From Lithobates sylvaticus (taxonomy: Eukaryota > Chordata > Amphibia > Anura > Ranidae), in the NCBI GenBank assembly GCA_028564925.1, contig CM053029.1, positions 293,631,673 to 293,695,672 of the forward strand: a stretch of 64,000 nt of DNA. The letters run 5' to 3'. The notes beneath the pieces were generated by a model. It ran no database searches. It had not been told where the DNA came from and was given only the letters and a program-made list of their open reading frames with translations. Shown piece by piece: positions 11,160-21,597 of this stretch. How positions within the stretch are numbered: the first letter of the stretch is position 1; every line of letters begins with the position of its first letter. Both the position numbers and the translations under genes were made by a program.

Positions 11160-11310
11160 TGTATATTCTATTGGATTGTAAGCTCTTCTGAGCAGGGCCC
11201 TCTTATTTTTATTGTAACTGTATTGTCTCCCTTTTTATACTGTAAAGTGCTGCATAAACTGTGGGCGCTATATAAATCCTGTATAATAATAGTAATAATA
11301 ATAAAAATCA
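11160..11310 (+). mobile_element. L2/CR1-type LINE (or LINE-tailed SINE) 3' end
   Basis: Seen: TTGTAAGCTCTTCTGAGCAGG, then CTGTAAAGTGCTGCATAAACTG, GGCGCTATATAAATCCTGTA and an (ATA)n tail. It resembles the conserved 3' tails of L2-like vertebrate LINEs. No coding part. Confidence 0.55.
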
Positions 11311-11485
11311 CTCATAATCCATGTGAAACGTATCCATTAATGATTGATGTTTTAAAAAAAAAGTAAAAACAAAATATGATCACTGTGCACAACCAATCAA
11401 TAAAAAATTATAAACATCAATATAAAGTGTTCACTCGTTATCCATGCAAACTTATCCATGACCATTTCCAAGGAGAAATATTATC

Positions 11486-11960
11486 CGCTTGACTTCCGGA
11501 AGATTTACCCCCCCCCCCTCATTCATGACCAGGCCATTTTTTGCAATATGGCACTGCGTTACTTTAACTGACAATTGCATGGTCGTGCAATGCTATACCC
11601 AAATTTGATTTTTTTTTTTTTCCGCCCCACAAATAGAGCTTTCCATTGATGGTATTTGATCACCACTGCGTCTTTTTTTTTTTTTTTTTGCAATATAAAC
11701 AAAAAAAGACAGAAAATGTTGAAAGAAAAAAACAAAACAATTTCCTTTTTTTTCTATAAAACCTATCCAATAAAAAACTTGAAAAAAAATCGAATTTCTT
11801 TATGAATTTAGGCCAATATGCATTCTGCTACATCATTTTTGGTAAAAACAAAAATCCAAATGAGCGTATATTGATTGGTTTATATTGAAAAGTTATAGCG
11901 AAGCAAAGGCTGTGCCTCCTAGTATGGGTTACTGTAGGGGCTGATCTTAGATAGATGAAA
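11486..11960 (+). mobile_element. TTAA-type transposon relic
   Basis: Starts near CTTCCGGAAGATTTA and runs through ACCAGGCCATTTTTTGCAAT, TAACTGACAATTGCATGGTCG and GCGTATATTGATTGGTTTAT, matching the left half of 39,575-40,510 and 49,744-50,140. The right half is missing. Confidence 0.6.
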
Positions 11961-13010
11961 ACTCCCAAACTTTCTGTTGCCTCTCTGGGACAGGAAGTGA
12001 AGGGAAATTTCCCCCAATGTAATGTAAATAACCAGGTAGAGGTCTAAACCCTTCCCTATGCCAAAAAGTTTTGCCTCCACACACTTTAAGGTACAGTCAT
12101 CCTTTTAAAAAAAAAAAAAACATGTAATATTTTTTTGTATATTGACATTTACAATCAAAATCCCTCACAAATATTCTTCAAGCATAACTAAATCCAAAAG
12201 CAAAACTGTAATATATTGCAGCTTACCAGTTCTTGCAGTACATGCAATGGTCGCATTGGTCTTCATGGTTTTTCAGGCTAAGAACATTTTTAGCAAGTAT
12301 GGAAAATACCTGTTGACCTTGCCAGAAAATGTCCTTGTCCCTTCATGTAAACTATAAAATCTCATTGCCACACATGTAATCGAGATGAGGAGAGGAAGTC
12401 ATGTTTGAAGTTTGGGTAGTGTCAGAAACCATGAAATCAGGCCAAGACAGACGTACAGCTACATCAAACTTGTTTAATAATAAAAGTAAAAAGAACAAAC
12501 GTAGTCAAAACATAGCCAAAGTTCAGTAACCGGAACGGAGAGTCAGCCAAGCCAGAAGTCAGGGTTCAATGTAGTGGAACAGCAAGCAGGATCTTGAGCC
12601 AGAAGGCATGTCAGCTATGCAAGTCTTGAACAGGCTCGCAGGAGCTGGTTTCTGTGATGTTGACCAAGGCAAAGGTAGAGCTCCTCTGGACTGAACGGCG
12701 TAAGTAGGCAGGACTGACGAGCAGGATATCATCAACAGCTGAATATCTGTGGAAAGATAGGAGCTGGCAATTAGCCGATAGCTGAGCAGCCAGTTCAGAG
12801 AAGGAAGGGCTGAGCCCAGCCCTGACAGGTAGTAACCATGGCTGCTTTTATAGCTATGGTGTAGGAGTGAGTGTAACCACCCAGGGAAAGTAGGGGGTCT
12901 ATTTCCAAAAATAATTGCTGTGTGAATGTATCGGTATTCACCCATTTGTCACAAATAACCCCCATAATGTATCTAATATGTTTATTTTCTATGATCATCA
13001 ATTCTATCTA
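11960..13010. other. Unassigned interval
   Basis: No supported gene. From 12,421 (TGTCAGAAACCATG) to about 12,960 the composition becomes less AT-rich and LTR-like, with a minus-strand frame of 128 codons (12,559-12,945) that has no motif I know. Left unnamed. Confidence 0.3.
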
Positions 13011-13214
13011 GTGGCCATAATGTAGTATTTTTCTGAAATGTCTCCACCAGGAAAACACTGTATTATGACCACTAGATGGAGCTGACAATCGTAGGGGGGG
13101 GGGGGGGGGGGACACATTACAGGGATTATTCATGGCGGTTGTGTGAATGCTAACAGTGTGTTGTTTGCAGGATTTCCAGTTGAAAAGCAATGAAAAAAAA
13201 AAACACGAAAAAAG

Positions 13215-14040
13215 AAAACAAATACAGACCCCTCCCCCCAGGACAAAGCACCCCAAAAATTAGTACAGACCCCCTCCCAGGACAAAGCACCCCCCCATTA
13301 GTACAGACCCCTCCCCCAGGACAAAGCACACTCCTCCATTAGTACAGATCCCTCCCCCCAGGACAAAGCACACCCCTCCATTAGTACAGACCCCTCCCCC
13401 AGGACAAAGCACCCCTCCATTAGTACAGACCCTCCCCCAGGACAAAGCACCCCTCCATTAGTACAGACCCTCCCCCAGGACAAAGCACACCCTCCATTAG
13501 AACAGACCCCTCCTCCCAGGTCAAAGCACACCCCTCCATTAGTACAGCCCCTCCCCCCAGGACAAAGCACTCCCCTCCATTAGTACAGACCCCTCCCTCC
13601 AGGAAAAAGCACACCCCTCCATTATTACAGGCTCCTCCCCCAGGACAAAGCACACCCCCCATTAATACAGACCCCTCCTCCCAGGAAAAGCACACCCCTC
13701 CATTAGTACAGACCCCTCCCTCCAGGACAAAGCACCCCAAAAATGTGTACAGACCCCCTCCCAGGACAAAGCACCCCCTATTAGTAAAGACCCCCTCCCC
13801 CAGGACAAAGCACCCCAAAAATTAGTACAGACCCCCTCCCAGGACAAAGCACCCCCCAATTAGTACAGACCCCTCCCCCAGCACAAAGCACAACCCCTCC
13901 ATTAGTACAGACCCCTCCAGGACAAAGCACAACCCCTCCATTAGTACAAACCCCTCCCCCCAGGACAAAGCACCCCTCCATTAGTACAGACCCCTCCCCC
14001 AGGACAAAGCACACCCTCAATTAGTACAGACCCCTCCCCC
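13215..14040. repeat. ~41-bp minisatellite, about 20 units
   Basis: Units of about 39-46 bp built on CCATTAGTACAGACCCCTCC followed by CCAGGACAAAGCA, with length and C-run variation. Long Gly/Val/Leu-rich minus-strand frames here are products of the repeat. Confidence 0.92.
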
Positions 14041-14113
14041 ACTCCTGTGATTTGGGCACGGACTAGAATGTGGGGGAGGAGCCGGGGCAGGGGAACCGAG
14101 GCTGTCAAGCAAA

Positions 14114-14377
14114 CATACACAGGCCACGTCTACTAGTGAGAGACAGTATGGTTGGAAGAGGGCGGAGCCAAATCAGGGGGCCGGACAGAGAGGCAGCCAA
14201 TCAGGTTTGATCGCCTGGTGAGAGTGGGATTTCAAAACTGCGTAGCTGAGCGGGAGGCTCAGTGTACGATTCAGCGGTTCTGTCACGCCCACTTTCATGT
14301 CTTCCTCCAGTCACAGGTATGACCGATAAGAGGGGGCTGAGATTTCACCGGGCTGGACCCATTACTTTCCCCTATCC
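14114..14377 (+). repeat. 260-bp dispersed repeat, copy 2
   Basis: Second copy of 1,430-1,690, same orientation, starting ATACACAGGCCAC and ending CCCCTATCCAA. Here it lies beside an inverted gag fossil. Confidence 0.75.
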
Positions 14378-14394
14378 AAGAGCCAGATTTTCCC

Positions 14395-16384
14395 TACTCC
14401 GTCTTCAGGAGCCTCTTTTTCTTGCTTTAGATCTCGGTAGGTCTGGGCCAACATCGGATGTATTTTGGTAGGGGGTGTCCCTTCTTGAGTACCAGCAGCG
14501 TAAGAAGCCTTCTCACCAAGTCAGTGTTCGTCCCAATAATAAGGGAACTTTTGTCAGTTCCCAGGTGTCTGAGGGAACATCCACTTGCTGCACTTTAGCA
14601 CTTGAGGTGCTAGGAGATTGAAGTTTTCTCTGTTTTTGGTCCCTCTCAATATCCATCTTATCTGCTTCATTCACCTTTTCAATGAGTACCTCATCCGGTG
14701 TGGAGGGAGCTTCCAGGTACTGCCACCTTGATATGATCACTCCTCAATCCTGTAGTCACAGACCTCCGGAATTTCCTTTTAATTAATTCAGCTCCAAAGT
14801 GGTCTCCAATTCCTTCCTCCTCTGTTGCTGACAGCAGGCGGTCCTTGAGTTTAATGACCCGGAATAGAAAGTTCTGAGGAGTCTCTTTATCACCCTGAGT
14901 CATATTTATCAGTCTATGATACAGCTCAGCGGTATCTTCCTCCTCATAGTAGCTTTTCAGGATCCTCATTAGCTGGTTCAGGGCCATTCCAGTCTCTCTC
15001 CAACATGTCCCTGACACTTGAACCTGGACTGATGGCATGGATTACAGCCTCTTTAATTTCGGACTCCAGATATCCTTTCTGTAACCCCAACTCTACTTGG
15101 TGTAGGAGGCTGGTGTAAGACAGTTTGTCCTTCTGTCCTTTTTCTCCTATCTGGCCGTCGATGCGGAAATCCTTCCGGATAGTTACTTCTTGCAAGTGAG
15201 CCGAGGTGCATAGCATATCTTCTGCACCTTTTCAGGGTTACTTGTCATTTGACCATCTGGTGGATCTTCCAAAGAGGCACGTAACCCACTAAGGCGTTCA
15301 GCCATCAGTCTGGAGGTCTCCTGAAACCTCTCCTGTATGTCACGATACTGTCGCTTCTGGTCAGCTGTTGTTCCGCCTTTGACTTTTCAGAAACCTCTGT
15401 CTTCCTGCTTAAAGGTTCTAACTGCTCCTGAACTTGGGGAGTCCCCTTCCTTCTTGCTGGGATGTGTCAGTAGGAATTCCATCTTTTCGGATAATTTTAT
15501 ACTGGCACCATGGAAGCTTTCAGGGATGTCCTGCTTCCAATCTATCAGTGCAAAGGTGTAGTTAATTCCATGGTCCGGTCTCACTGCGACCACATAAGCC
15601 TTTTTGTCTGGGGACAATGCTTGTACCACCTCTAGGTCAGGGTGCTCTCCCAATAACTTATTTATAACGCTTGGGCGCCTAAGTGAAGTAGGCCCCAAGC
15701 CTGCTCAGTGTCAGTTTCTCTTTTACTCCTCCTTGGAACTACAGATTCCAGCGAGGCCTGAAGGTGAGTCTAACTGCGTGTAACAAGTTAACAAAACGGT
15801 GGGCCGTAACCCGCTCACCAACTGGATCAGAGCTCCGTGTGATGACTTTGGTCTGGTTACTGCAGCTTGCTTCTATTTCAGCTGGGCAAGACGCTCTGTA
15901 CCGCTCCACAGAATGAACTGGGTTCTCTGATGCTCCGATGAGTGTCTCTGGACCTTCTCTATCCGGTCACCGTCTCTCAAGCTCCGTCAGGTCACTTTAC
16001 AAACGAGCAGGTTCTCACTCCTTCGTGGCTGTAGGCCACTATCTCCGGGAAAACCTCCTCGCAGATCCGCACAGGCAGGCAACGTGGTCCCAAGAGACCT
16101 AAAATGGCCACTCTGGTTCCTTTTATCTCCTACCCAGCATGCACTGCATAAGAGAGTGTTCATGGGTAGGTCACACAGACTCCTGGGCAACAAGGTCAAC
16201 CTCTGAATCAAAACACAGTCACTTCCTGTACAAGTATTTAGGTTGTTCAGAGATAATAATACACAAGTGCGTTACCTATTTTTGGTCACTAGATGGCTCT
16301 GGATACGGAACCATAGTAATGTCCATGAACCTTACATTTAAAGCATACATAACCACATCAATAGGCAAGGATGTCAGCGCTACA
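14395..16384 (-). mobile_element. LTR retroelement fossil: 5' LTR, gag and start of protease
   Basis: Minus-strand relative of the fossil at 1-1,437. Read on the minus strand: an LTR at about 16,384-15,779 (starts TGTAGCGCTGAC, has TATA-like GATAAAAGG, ends near CTTGTTACA), a leader, a Gag N-terminal region from 15,698, the capsid-like region (15,216-14,510) and the protease-end sequence shared with copy 1. No RT or 3' LTR. It looks broken, with several interruptions. The LTR starts with the TGTAGCG word also seen in the other LTRs of this window. Confidence 0.7.
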
Positions 16385-16499
16385 GAAAATAAATAAAAAT
16401 TGGCAAACAGACATGATTTTTAATGCAGAAGAGACATGCTATGTCTCTTCTGTATTAAAGTTTCTTTCTGCTTTTCAAGAAGAAACAGCAGAACTTATA

Positions 16500-17086
16500 G
16501 CGTTTACAAAATAGGGGATAGTTTTATAGAATTTTTATTAATAATTTTTTTTTTACTAGTAATGGCGGCGATCAGTAATTTTTATTGTGACTGCGACATT
16601 ATGGCGGACACATCGGACATTTTTGGGACCATTGTCATTTATACAGCAATCAGTGCTATTTAAATGCACAGATTCCTGTGTAAATGACACTGGCAGTGAA
16701 GGGGTTAACCACTAGGTGGCAGTGTAGAGGTTAAGTGTTCCTAGGGGTGTGTTACTAACTTTGGGGGGGCGTGGCTGTGATTTAGTGAACACTGATCTCT
16801 GCTCCAATCACAGGGAGCAGAGATCAGTGTCACTAGTTGCTAGGCAGAACGGGGAGATACTGTTTACTTCCACATCTCCCCGTTCAGCCTTCCCATCAGA
16901 CGATCGCGGGTATCCCCGCGGCAATCAAGTCCACAGGATCCGCGACCGGACTCACGGGGGACCGCTGGCGGCGCGCATGCGATGGCACGGCGGCAATCTT
17001 AAAGGGGACGTACCTGTACGCCCTTTTGCCTGCTCGTGCCATTCTGCCGACGTACATCATCGTGCGCCGGTCGGGAAGTGGTTAAA
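16500..17086. mobile_element. TTAA-type transposon, right part
   Basis: Shares AAAATAGGGGATAGTTTTATAG and TAATGGCGGCGATCAG with 6,720-6,800 and ends CGGTCGGGAAGTGGTTAA. It joins the LTR at 17,087 at TTAA, where the sister LTR (22,995) reads TTTTAAACATAAC, so it inserted into that LTR. Confidence 0.65.
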
Positions 17087-18019
17087 CATAACAAAGTCTC
17101 TCCGTTGGGAATAGAGGGCATGGGGGATAAAGCTCAGGCACTTCAGAACTGCTGACATCAAATAAATGTCTCTTTAGGTGATTCAGGGAGTAGCCACTCG
17201 CAACTGGATTCTTCACTGTTGGATAAACCCTTGTTTGTAGATCTAGCAGCCAACAAGTAATTCGGAATTAGCAAAGACTCTGCCACAGACTAGGTTGTGA
17301 AACTTCAAGTGAACAATGTAAAAGTCTCTGCCACAGACTATGTTGTAACCGAAGGATGGGTTAGGAACTTTTCCTATGGTACCTGTATCTTTCAGCCGTT
17401 CCGGTGATACCGCATGAAATGCGGATTCAACTAGTGTCCATACATCTCAGCTCCCAGGCTCTTACCGAGCAGCCAGCTTCATGGCCCTCCTCCGAAGAGT
17501 CCTCCCCGGTCACTTGTACGAGTTGCTGTGCCTCTCCAATCCTGAGAGGACACCGGGACACTTCAGAATCCTCCTTCAGTTACTGCGTCTCGAACTAGCC
17601 AGTTCAGAGGCTCGGAAACGGATGGATCCCCACCCCAGACCATGATGGCCTCTGGGGCTGGTTAGGATGACCAGCTTACGAGGGCAGCAGACACTCCTGG
17701 GCCCGGGACCCCTCGCAGGGTTGGTCCGGACCGGAACCAGGAATCAAAGAGCAAGCCGAACCCTGAACACGTGACTTCAGCATCTTAAATACCCCTTTCC
17801 GAAATATACAGCGGGGCCAGACGCCCCCACTGATTGGCTCCGAGAAAGATTGTTACCTAATGCGTCCAACCAGACTGCGTTCTCAGCCTGTCACAGGTGC
17901 TCACCTCACCTATGACCAGGCAGAACTCCAGTACAGGCCAGTAAAGACCTAGAACAATTAACCCCCAGAACTGGAAAAACTAAATTACATAATAGCGCAC
18001 ACTTAGAAAAAGTCAACGC
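17087..18019 (-). mobile_element. LTR of ERV-like fossil (3' LTR, minus strand)
   Basis: Shares long stretches with 22,990-23,779 and, inverted, with 35,733-36,810 (for example CTGCCACAGACTAGGTTGTG and CTCGGTAAGAGCC on one strand or the other). Read on the minus strand it begins TGTAGCGTTGAC, just after a purine tract (AACTGAGGGGAG) that fits a polypurine tract. Its far end is displaced by the TTAA-type element. Confidence 0.75.
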
Positions 18020-18208
18020 TACACACTCCCCTCAGTTGTTTAGACGATGTCCTCATCGTCTAGCTAAAAAAAACGCCTAACGTTTATAAAAAAAAATTTT
18101 GTGCCTGAGCTTTTTCAGGTGTTGGGAAAGGGAAAAGAAGGGAACAATAAAATGTTGAACATTTTTCACAGTAAAACAATTCACATACTATACACATACC
18201 ACCCAGTC

Positions 18209-18613
18209 TAAGGCCCCTTTCACACTGGGGCGGTTTGCAGGCGCTATTGCGCTAAAAATAGCACCTGCAAACCGACCTGAAACAGCCGTTGCTGTGTCTC
18301 CAGTGTGAAAGCCCGAGGGCTTTCACACTGGAGCGGTGCGCTTGCAGGACGCTGAAAAATGTCCTGCAAGCCGCATCTTTGGTGCGCTGTAGGAGCGGTT
18401 TATTTACTTCCCATTGAAAACAATGGGGCAGCGCTCCGAACCGCCCGCAAAACGCCGCTGCAGCGGCGATTTGCGGGCGGTATTAACCCTTTTTCGGATG
18501 CTCGCGGGGGTAAAACCGCCCCGTTAGCGGCTGAATAGCGCCGCTAAATAAACGGTAAAGCGGCGCTAAATATACCGCCAGCGCACCCAGCGCCCCAGTG
18601 TGAAAATAGCCTA
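18209..18613. mobile_element. GGCCCCTTTCACACTGGGG-type MITE
   Basis: Left end AGGCCCCTTTCACACTGGGG, right end CCCCAGTGTGAAAATAGCCT (inverted). Inner sequence is GC-rich with CCGCTGCAGCGG and GCGGCGCTAAAT palindromes. About 400 bp, no frame; probably hAT-type. Confidence 0.7.
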
Positions 18614-18789
18614 ACTGTCTACACCAGGGCTCAAAATTTCAAGTCCTGAGCTACTAGCCAGGCCTCAAGGGTTACTCGCCACCAGTTGCCCCACCCAACC
18701 CCGCCCCTAAACATGCCCTCATAAATGATCTCATTAAATGACACTTAAATGTTTTATGCAGAATTAAGTTATAAAAATAAATATTAACA

Positions 18790-19455
18790 ACAACTTTATC
18801 CGTGCCCACCAATGCAGCCTGCCTGTGCCCACCAATGCAGCCTGCCTGTACCCACCAATGCAGCCTGCCTGTGCCCAATGCAAGCTGCGTGTGCCCACCA
18901 ATGCAGACTGTGCCCACCATCCACCATGCAGCCTGTGCCCACCATTTACCATGCAGCCTGTGCCCACCATCCACCATGCAGCCCGTGTCCACCATGCAGC
19001 CCGTGCCCACCAAGCAGCCCGTGCCCACCAATGCAGCCTGCCTGTGTCCACCAATGCAGCCTGCCTGTACCCACCAATGCAGCCTGCCTGTGCCCAATGC
19101 AAGCTGCATGTGCCCACCAATGCAGACTGTGCCCACCATCCACCATGCAGCCTGTGCCCACCATTTACCATGCAGCCTGTGCCCACCATCCACCATGGAG
19201 CCGGGGTCCACCATGCAGCCCGTGCCCACCAAGCAGCCCGTGCCCACCATGCAGCCCGTGCCCACTATCCACCATGCAGCCCGTGTCCACCATGCAGCCC
19301 GTGCCCACTATCCACCATGCAGCCCGTGCCCACCATTGCAGCCTGTGCCCACTATCCACCATGCAGCCGTGCCCACTGTCCACCATGCAGCCCGTGTCCA
19401 CCTTGCAGTCTGTGTCCACCATGCAGCCATGTCCACCTTGCAGCCCATGCCTACC
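18790..19455. repeat. ~21-bp minisatellite with higher-order duplication
   Basis: Units of TGCCCACCAATGCAGCCTGCC and variants (CCACCATGCAGCCCG). A block of about 230 bp starting near 18,800 recurs at about 19,027. Frames on both strands (Cys/Pro-rich, Gly/His-rich) are repeat products. Confidence 0.9.
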
Positions 19456-19459
19456 TGTG

Positions 19460-20100
19460 CAGGGGAGGAGAGGAACAGGAGACCCCGGATGTTAACAGCG
19501 CAGGGAACACAGTGATATCATTTGAATTTGTGTGTTCCCGCCGCTCAACGTCGTATACAGCCCCGCCCCCTGTCCGGGGAACTTTGATTGACAGATCACG
19601 CGTCACCGGGATTGGACGCGTGATCTGTCTATCAAAGTACCGGGACTAGGGGGCGGGGCTATATCTGACAGCGAGCGCCGGGGAACACTGCAATGTGAAA
19701 CGAAAGCTGTTATCGATTTGTTCCCTGCGCTGCGAACACCCAGGCGGCTCTCTCTTCCCCTCCGCGATCTCTGGGAGAAGGACTCCCATTCCGCCCATGT
19801 TGCCGGCGTTGCTCAGCCCCCCCCCCCCCCCCCCCCGCTCCAAGCAGTCCTCGCCCAGCCCTCAAAATGCACTCGCAAAATGCGAGCAGGCGAGTGCAAT
19901 TTTTTTCATCTTCCTTTCCTAATATAACTAAGTGCTTACTAAAGCAAAAAAACGACTTTGTTCTGCCGACCCATGCCCCCTAGTTGTCAAGGCTGCTGTA
20001 ACTACAAGTCCTTCCCTGAAAATAAGAACTGTGATCCAGTGTGGTAGCCTTGACATGTAGTTCTTCCAGCAACTAACCTATCTGTCTACAGTTCTGTATT
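19460..20100. other. Repeat-derived interval, nothing coding
   Basis: Contains an inverted pair around 19,565-19,665 (CCCCGCCCCCTGTCCGGGGA facing a GGGGGCGGGGC stretch, with GATCACGCGTCACCGGGAT and its inverse GGGATTGGACGCGTGATC) and a C homopolymer at 19,818. No gene seen. Confidence 0.45.
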
Positions 20101-21597
20101 TTCAAAAAAAAAAAAAGCTGCAAAGAGGAGGGAGAAGAAACTCTTCTTTGCATCAAAAGGCTTGGTTCAAGAAACAGTTCACCAGTAGAACCGGGGGTCT
20201 GGCAAAACTAAGTCTTTCCCCGTCTGTACATCCACGGTGGTGATGAAGTACACGGCACTGTCTTTATCTGGCCTGCAAATCACAACTTTGTCACTGTAAA
20301 TGTGCCGACCATAACTCCAGTGTTGCAGACACCCTTAAAAGCGTTTATACATTTCACGAGAAAATGCCTTTTTCTGAAGGGGCTTTGGAACTTTTAGGTA
20401 GTCCCAGACGTCTTCTGCATACCACTTTTCCCGATTCTCTTCAATGATGTCCATGATTTCCCTGGGCACATAAGGGAATTCAAGTCCATACTCTGTTGCC
20501 ACCCGCTTGTCTCTGAGACCTGGCTAGGCTCGTCATGATCGGGCAGTTTTTTTTTTTTCTTTAAGACAACAACACTTAGCTTAAAAGCTTTAAAAAAGTC
20601 TAAAAAGTAACTCACGGCAGCCGAGGCTCAAAGTGTCGGTCATCTCCCATATCGGAGCCAGAATTTGTCTCCGAGTCTTGTGACTCCCCTGCGGGCCGAT
20701 AATTCTTGGCAGCGGTATTCACGGCTCTCCGGTGCTTATCCGCGGGTACCATCTTTGAAGTGTTCGGTCCGGGAAGACTTGGGGGTGGTCTGCCTCTGCG
20801 ACGATGGGGAGCCTTAGGTGGTTCTCCCTCTCTCAAACCAGGAACAGCAGCAGCAGTGCCCACAACTGAAGTCGTGTCCACAACCTCTGGGGTAGTTTCC
20901 TGAACTTTAGAGGGGGTAACATCCTTTTTCGAAATGCGGGCCCCAATGGACGATGCTGGAGCATAGACAATTGACTCTTCGGTGGCTATGCCCATGACCC
21001 AGTCCATGCGGCAGGCCCGAGGCGACTCGGTAGGCTGCTCTACCTTGAAGATGTACTCTCCACATCTCCGGAATCTGGCAAACGGCCGAGGACTGGCAAT
21101 CAGGCCATCACACCCTCCACACAGCATGCCGAGGGCCTCAACGCCACCAGCGGTATAAAGGACAAACCGCCCCTGCGGCAGCAGGCGAATGACCGTGTCT
21201 GTAAGCACGGTGCCAGGTATCTGCATACCTGCGGGACCTCTCACGGAAGGCATCCTGGGTCCTGGAACAGACTGCACACCCTGGACACGGAACATTCTCT
21301 CTCTGAAATGGGTTTTCTTCAGCGTAGTGAAACTCAGCCAGCTTCACTCTCCTTCCGCAACACACTCACGCAGTGCTTTGTGCAGGAAGTCAAACGGCGT
21401 AGACTCCTCCCACTGGTTCCTCCGGCTGCGTAGCTTTGCGGGCTTTTTGGCAGGGCTCCTCCCATGCTTACGCACCACAGTGAAAGTCTTTGCCTCAATA
21501 AAGATGTCGCTGATGGCGCAGTTAAAAAAAAACTTCACCCTCTATTCCAATAAACTTGCTAGAGGTATCGGCAAATCCCGGACTGCGAGCCCCCACG

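Larger units (their letters stand above)
18020..21597 (-). mobile_element. Interior of ERV-like fossil, minus strand
   Basis: Lies between two LTRs of the same family. Read on the minus strand, just inside the 5' LTR is TGGGGGCTCGCAGTCCGGGA (21,595-21,576), close to the proline-tRNA primer site used by many gammaretrovirus-type elements. Open stretches follow (for example 21,295-20,612, Pro/Arg-rich with an acidic end) that look Gag-like but carry no motif I can name. No RT, integrase or Env is recognisable, and much of the 18.2-20.1 kb part is other repeats. A broken, strongly deleted fossil. Confidence 0.6.

Noticed and set aside
12559-12945. 128-codon minus-strand frame as a gene
   Set aside because: No motif, no splice or promoter context; the surrounding sequence looks repeat-derived.
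13260-14020. Long Gly/Val/Leu-rich minus-strand frames
   Set aside because: They are translations of the 41-bp minisatellite, with no start context or domain.
18672-19649. Frames of up to 274 codons on both strands, Cys/Pro- or Gly/His-rich
   Set aside because: Both strands and all frames stay open because of the 21-bp repeat; no protein family fits.
19858-19900. Right end of a hAT element starting at 18,625 (CAGGGCTCAAAATTTC)
   Set aside because: The CAGCCCTCAAAATGC word is in direct, not inverted, orientation, and no 8-bp duplication pairs with it.
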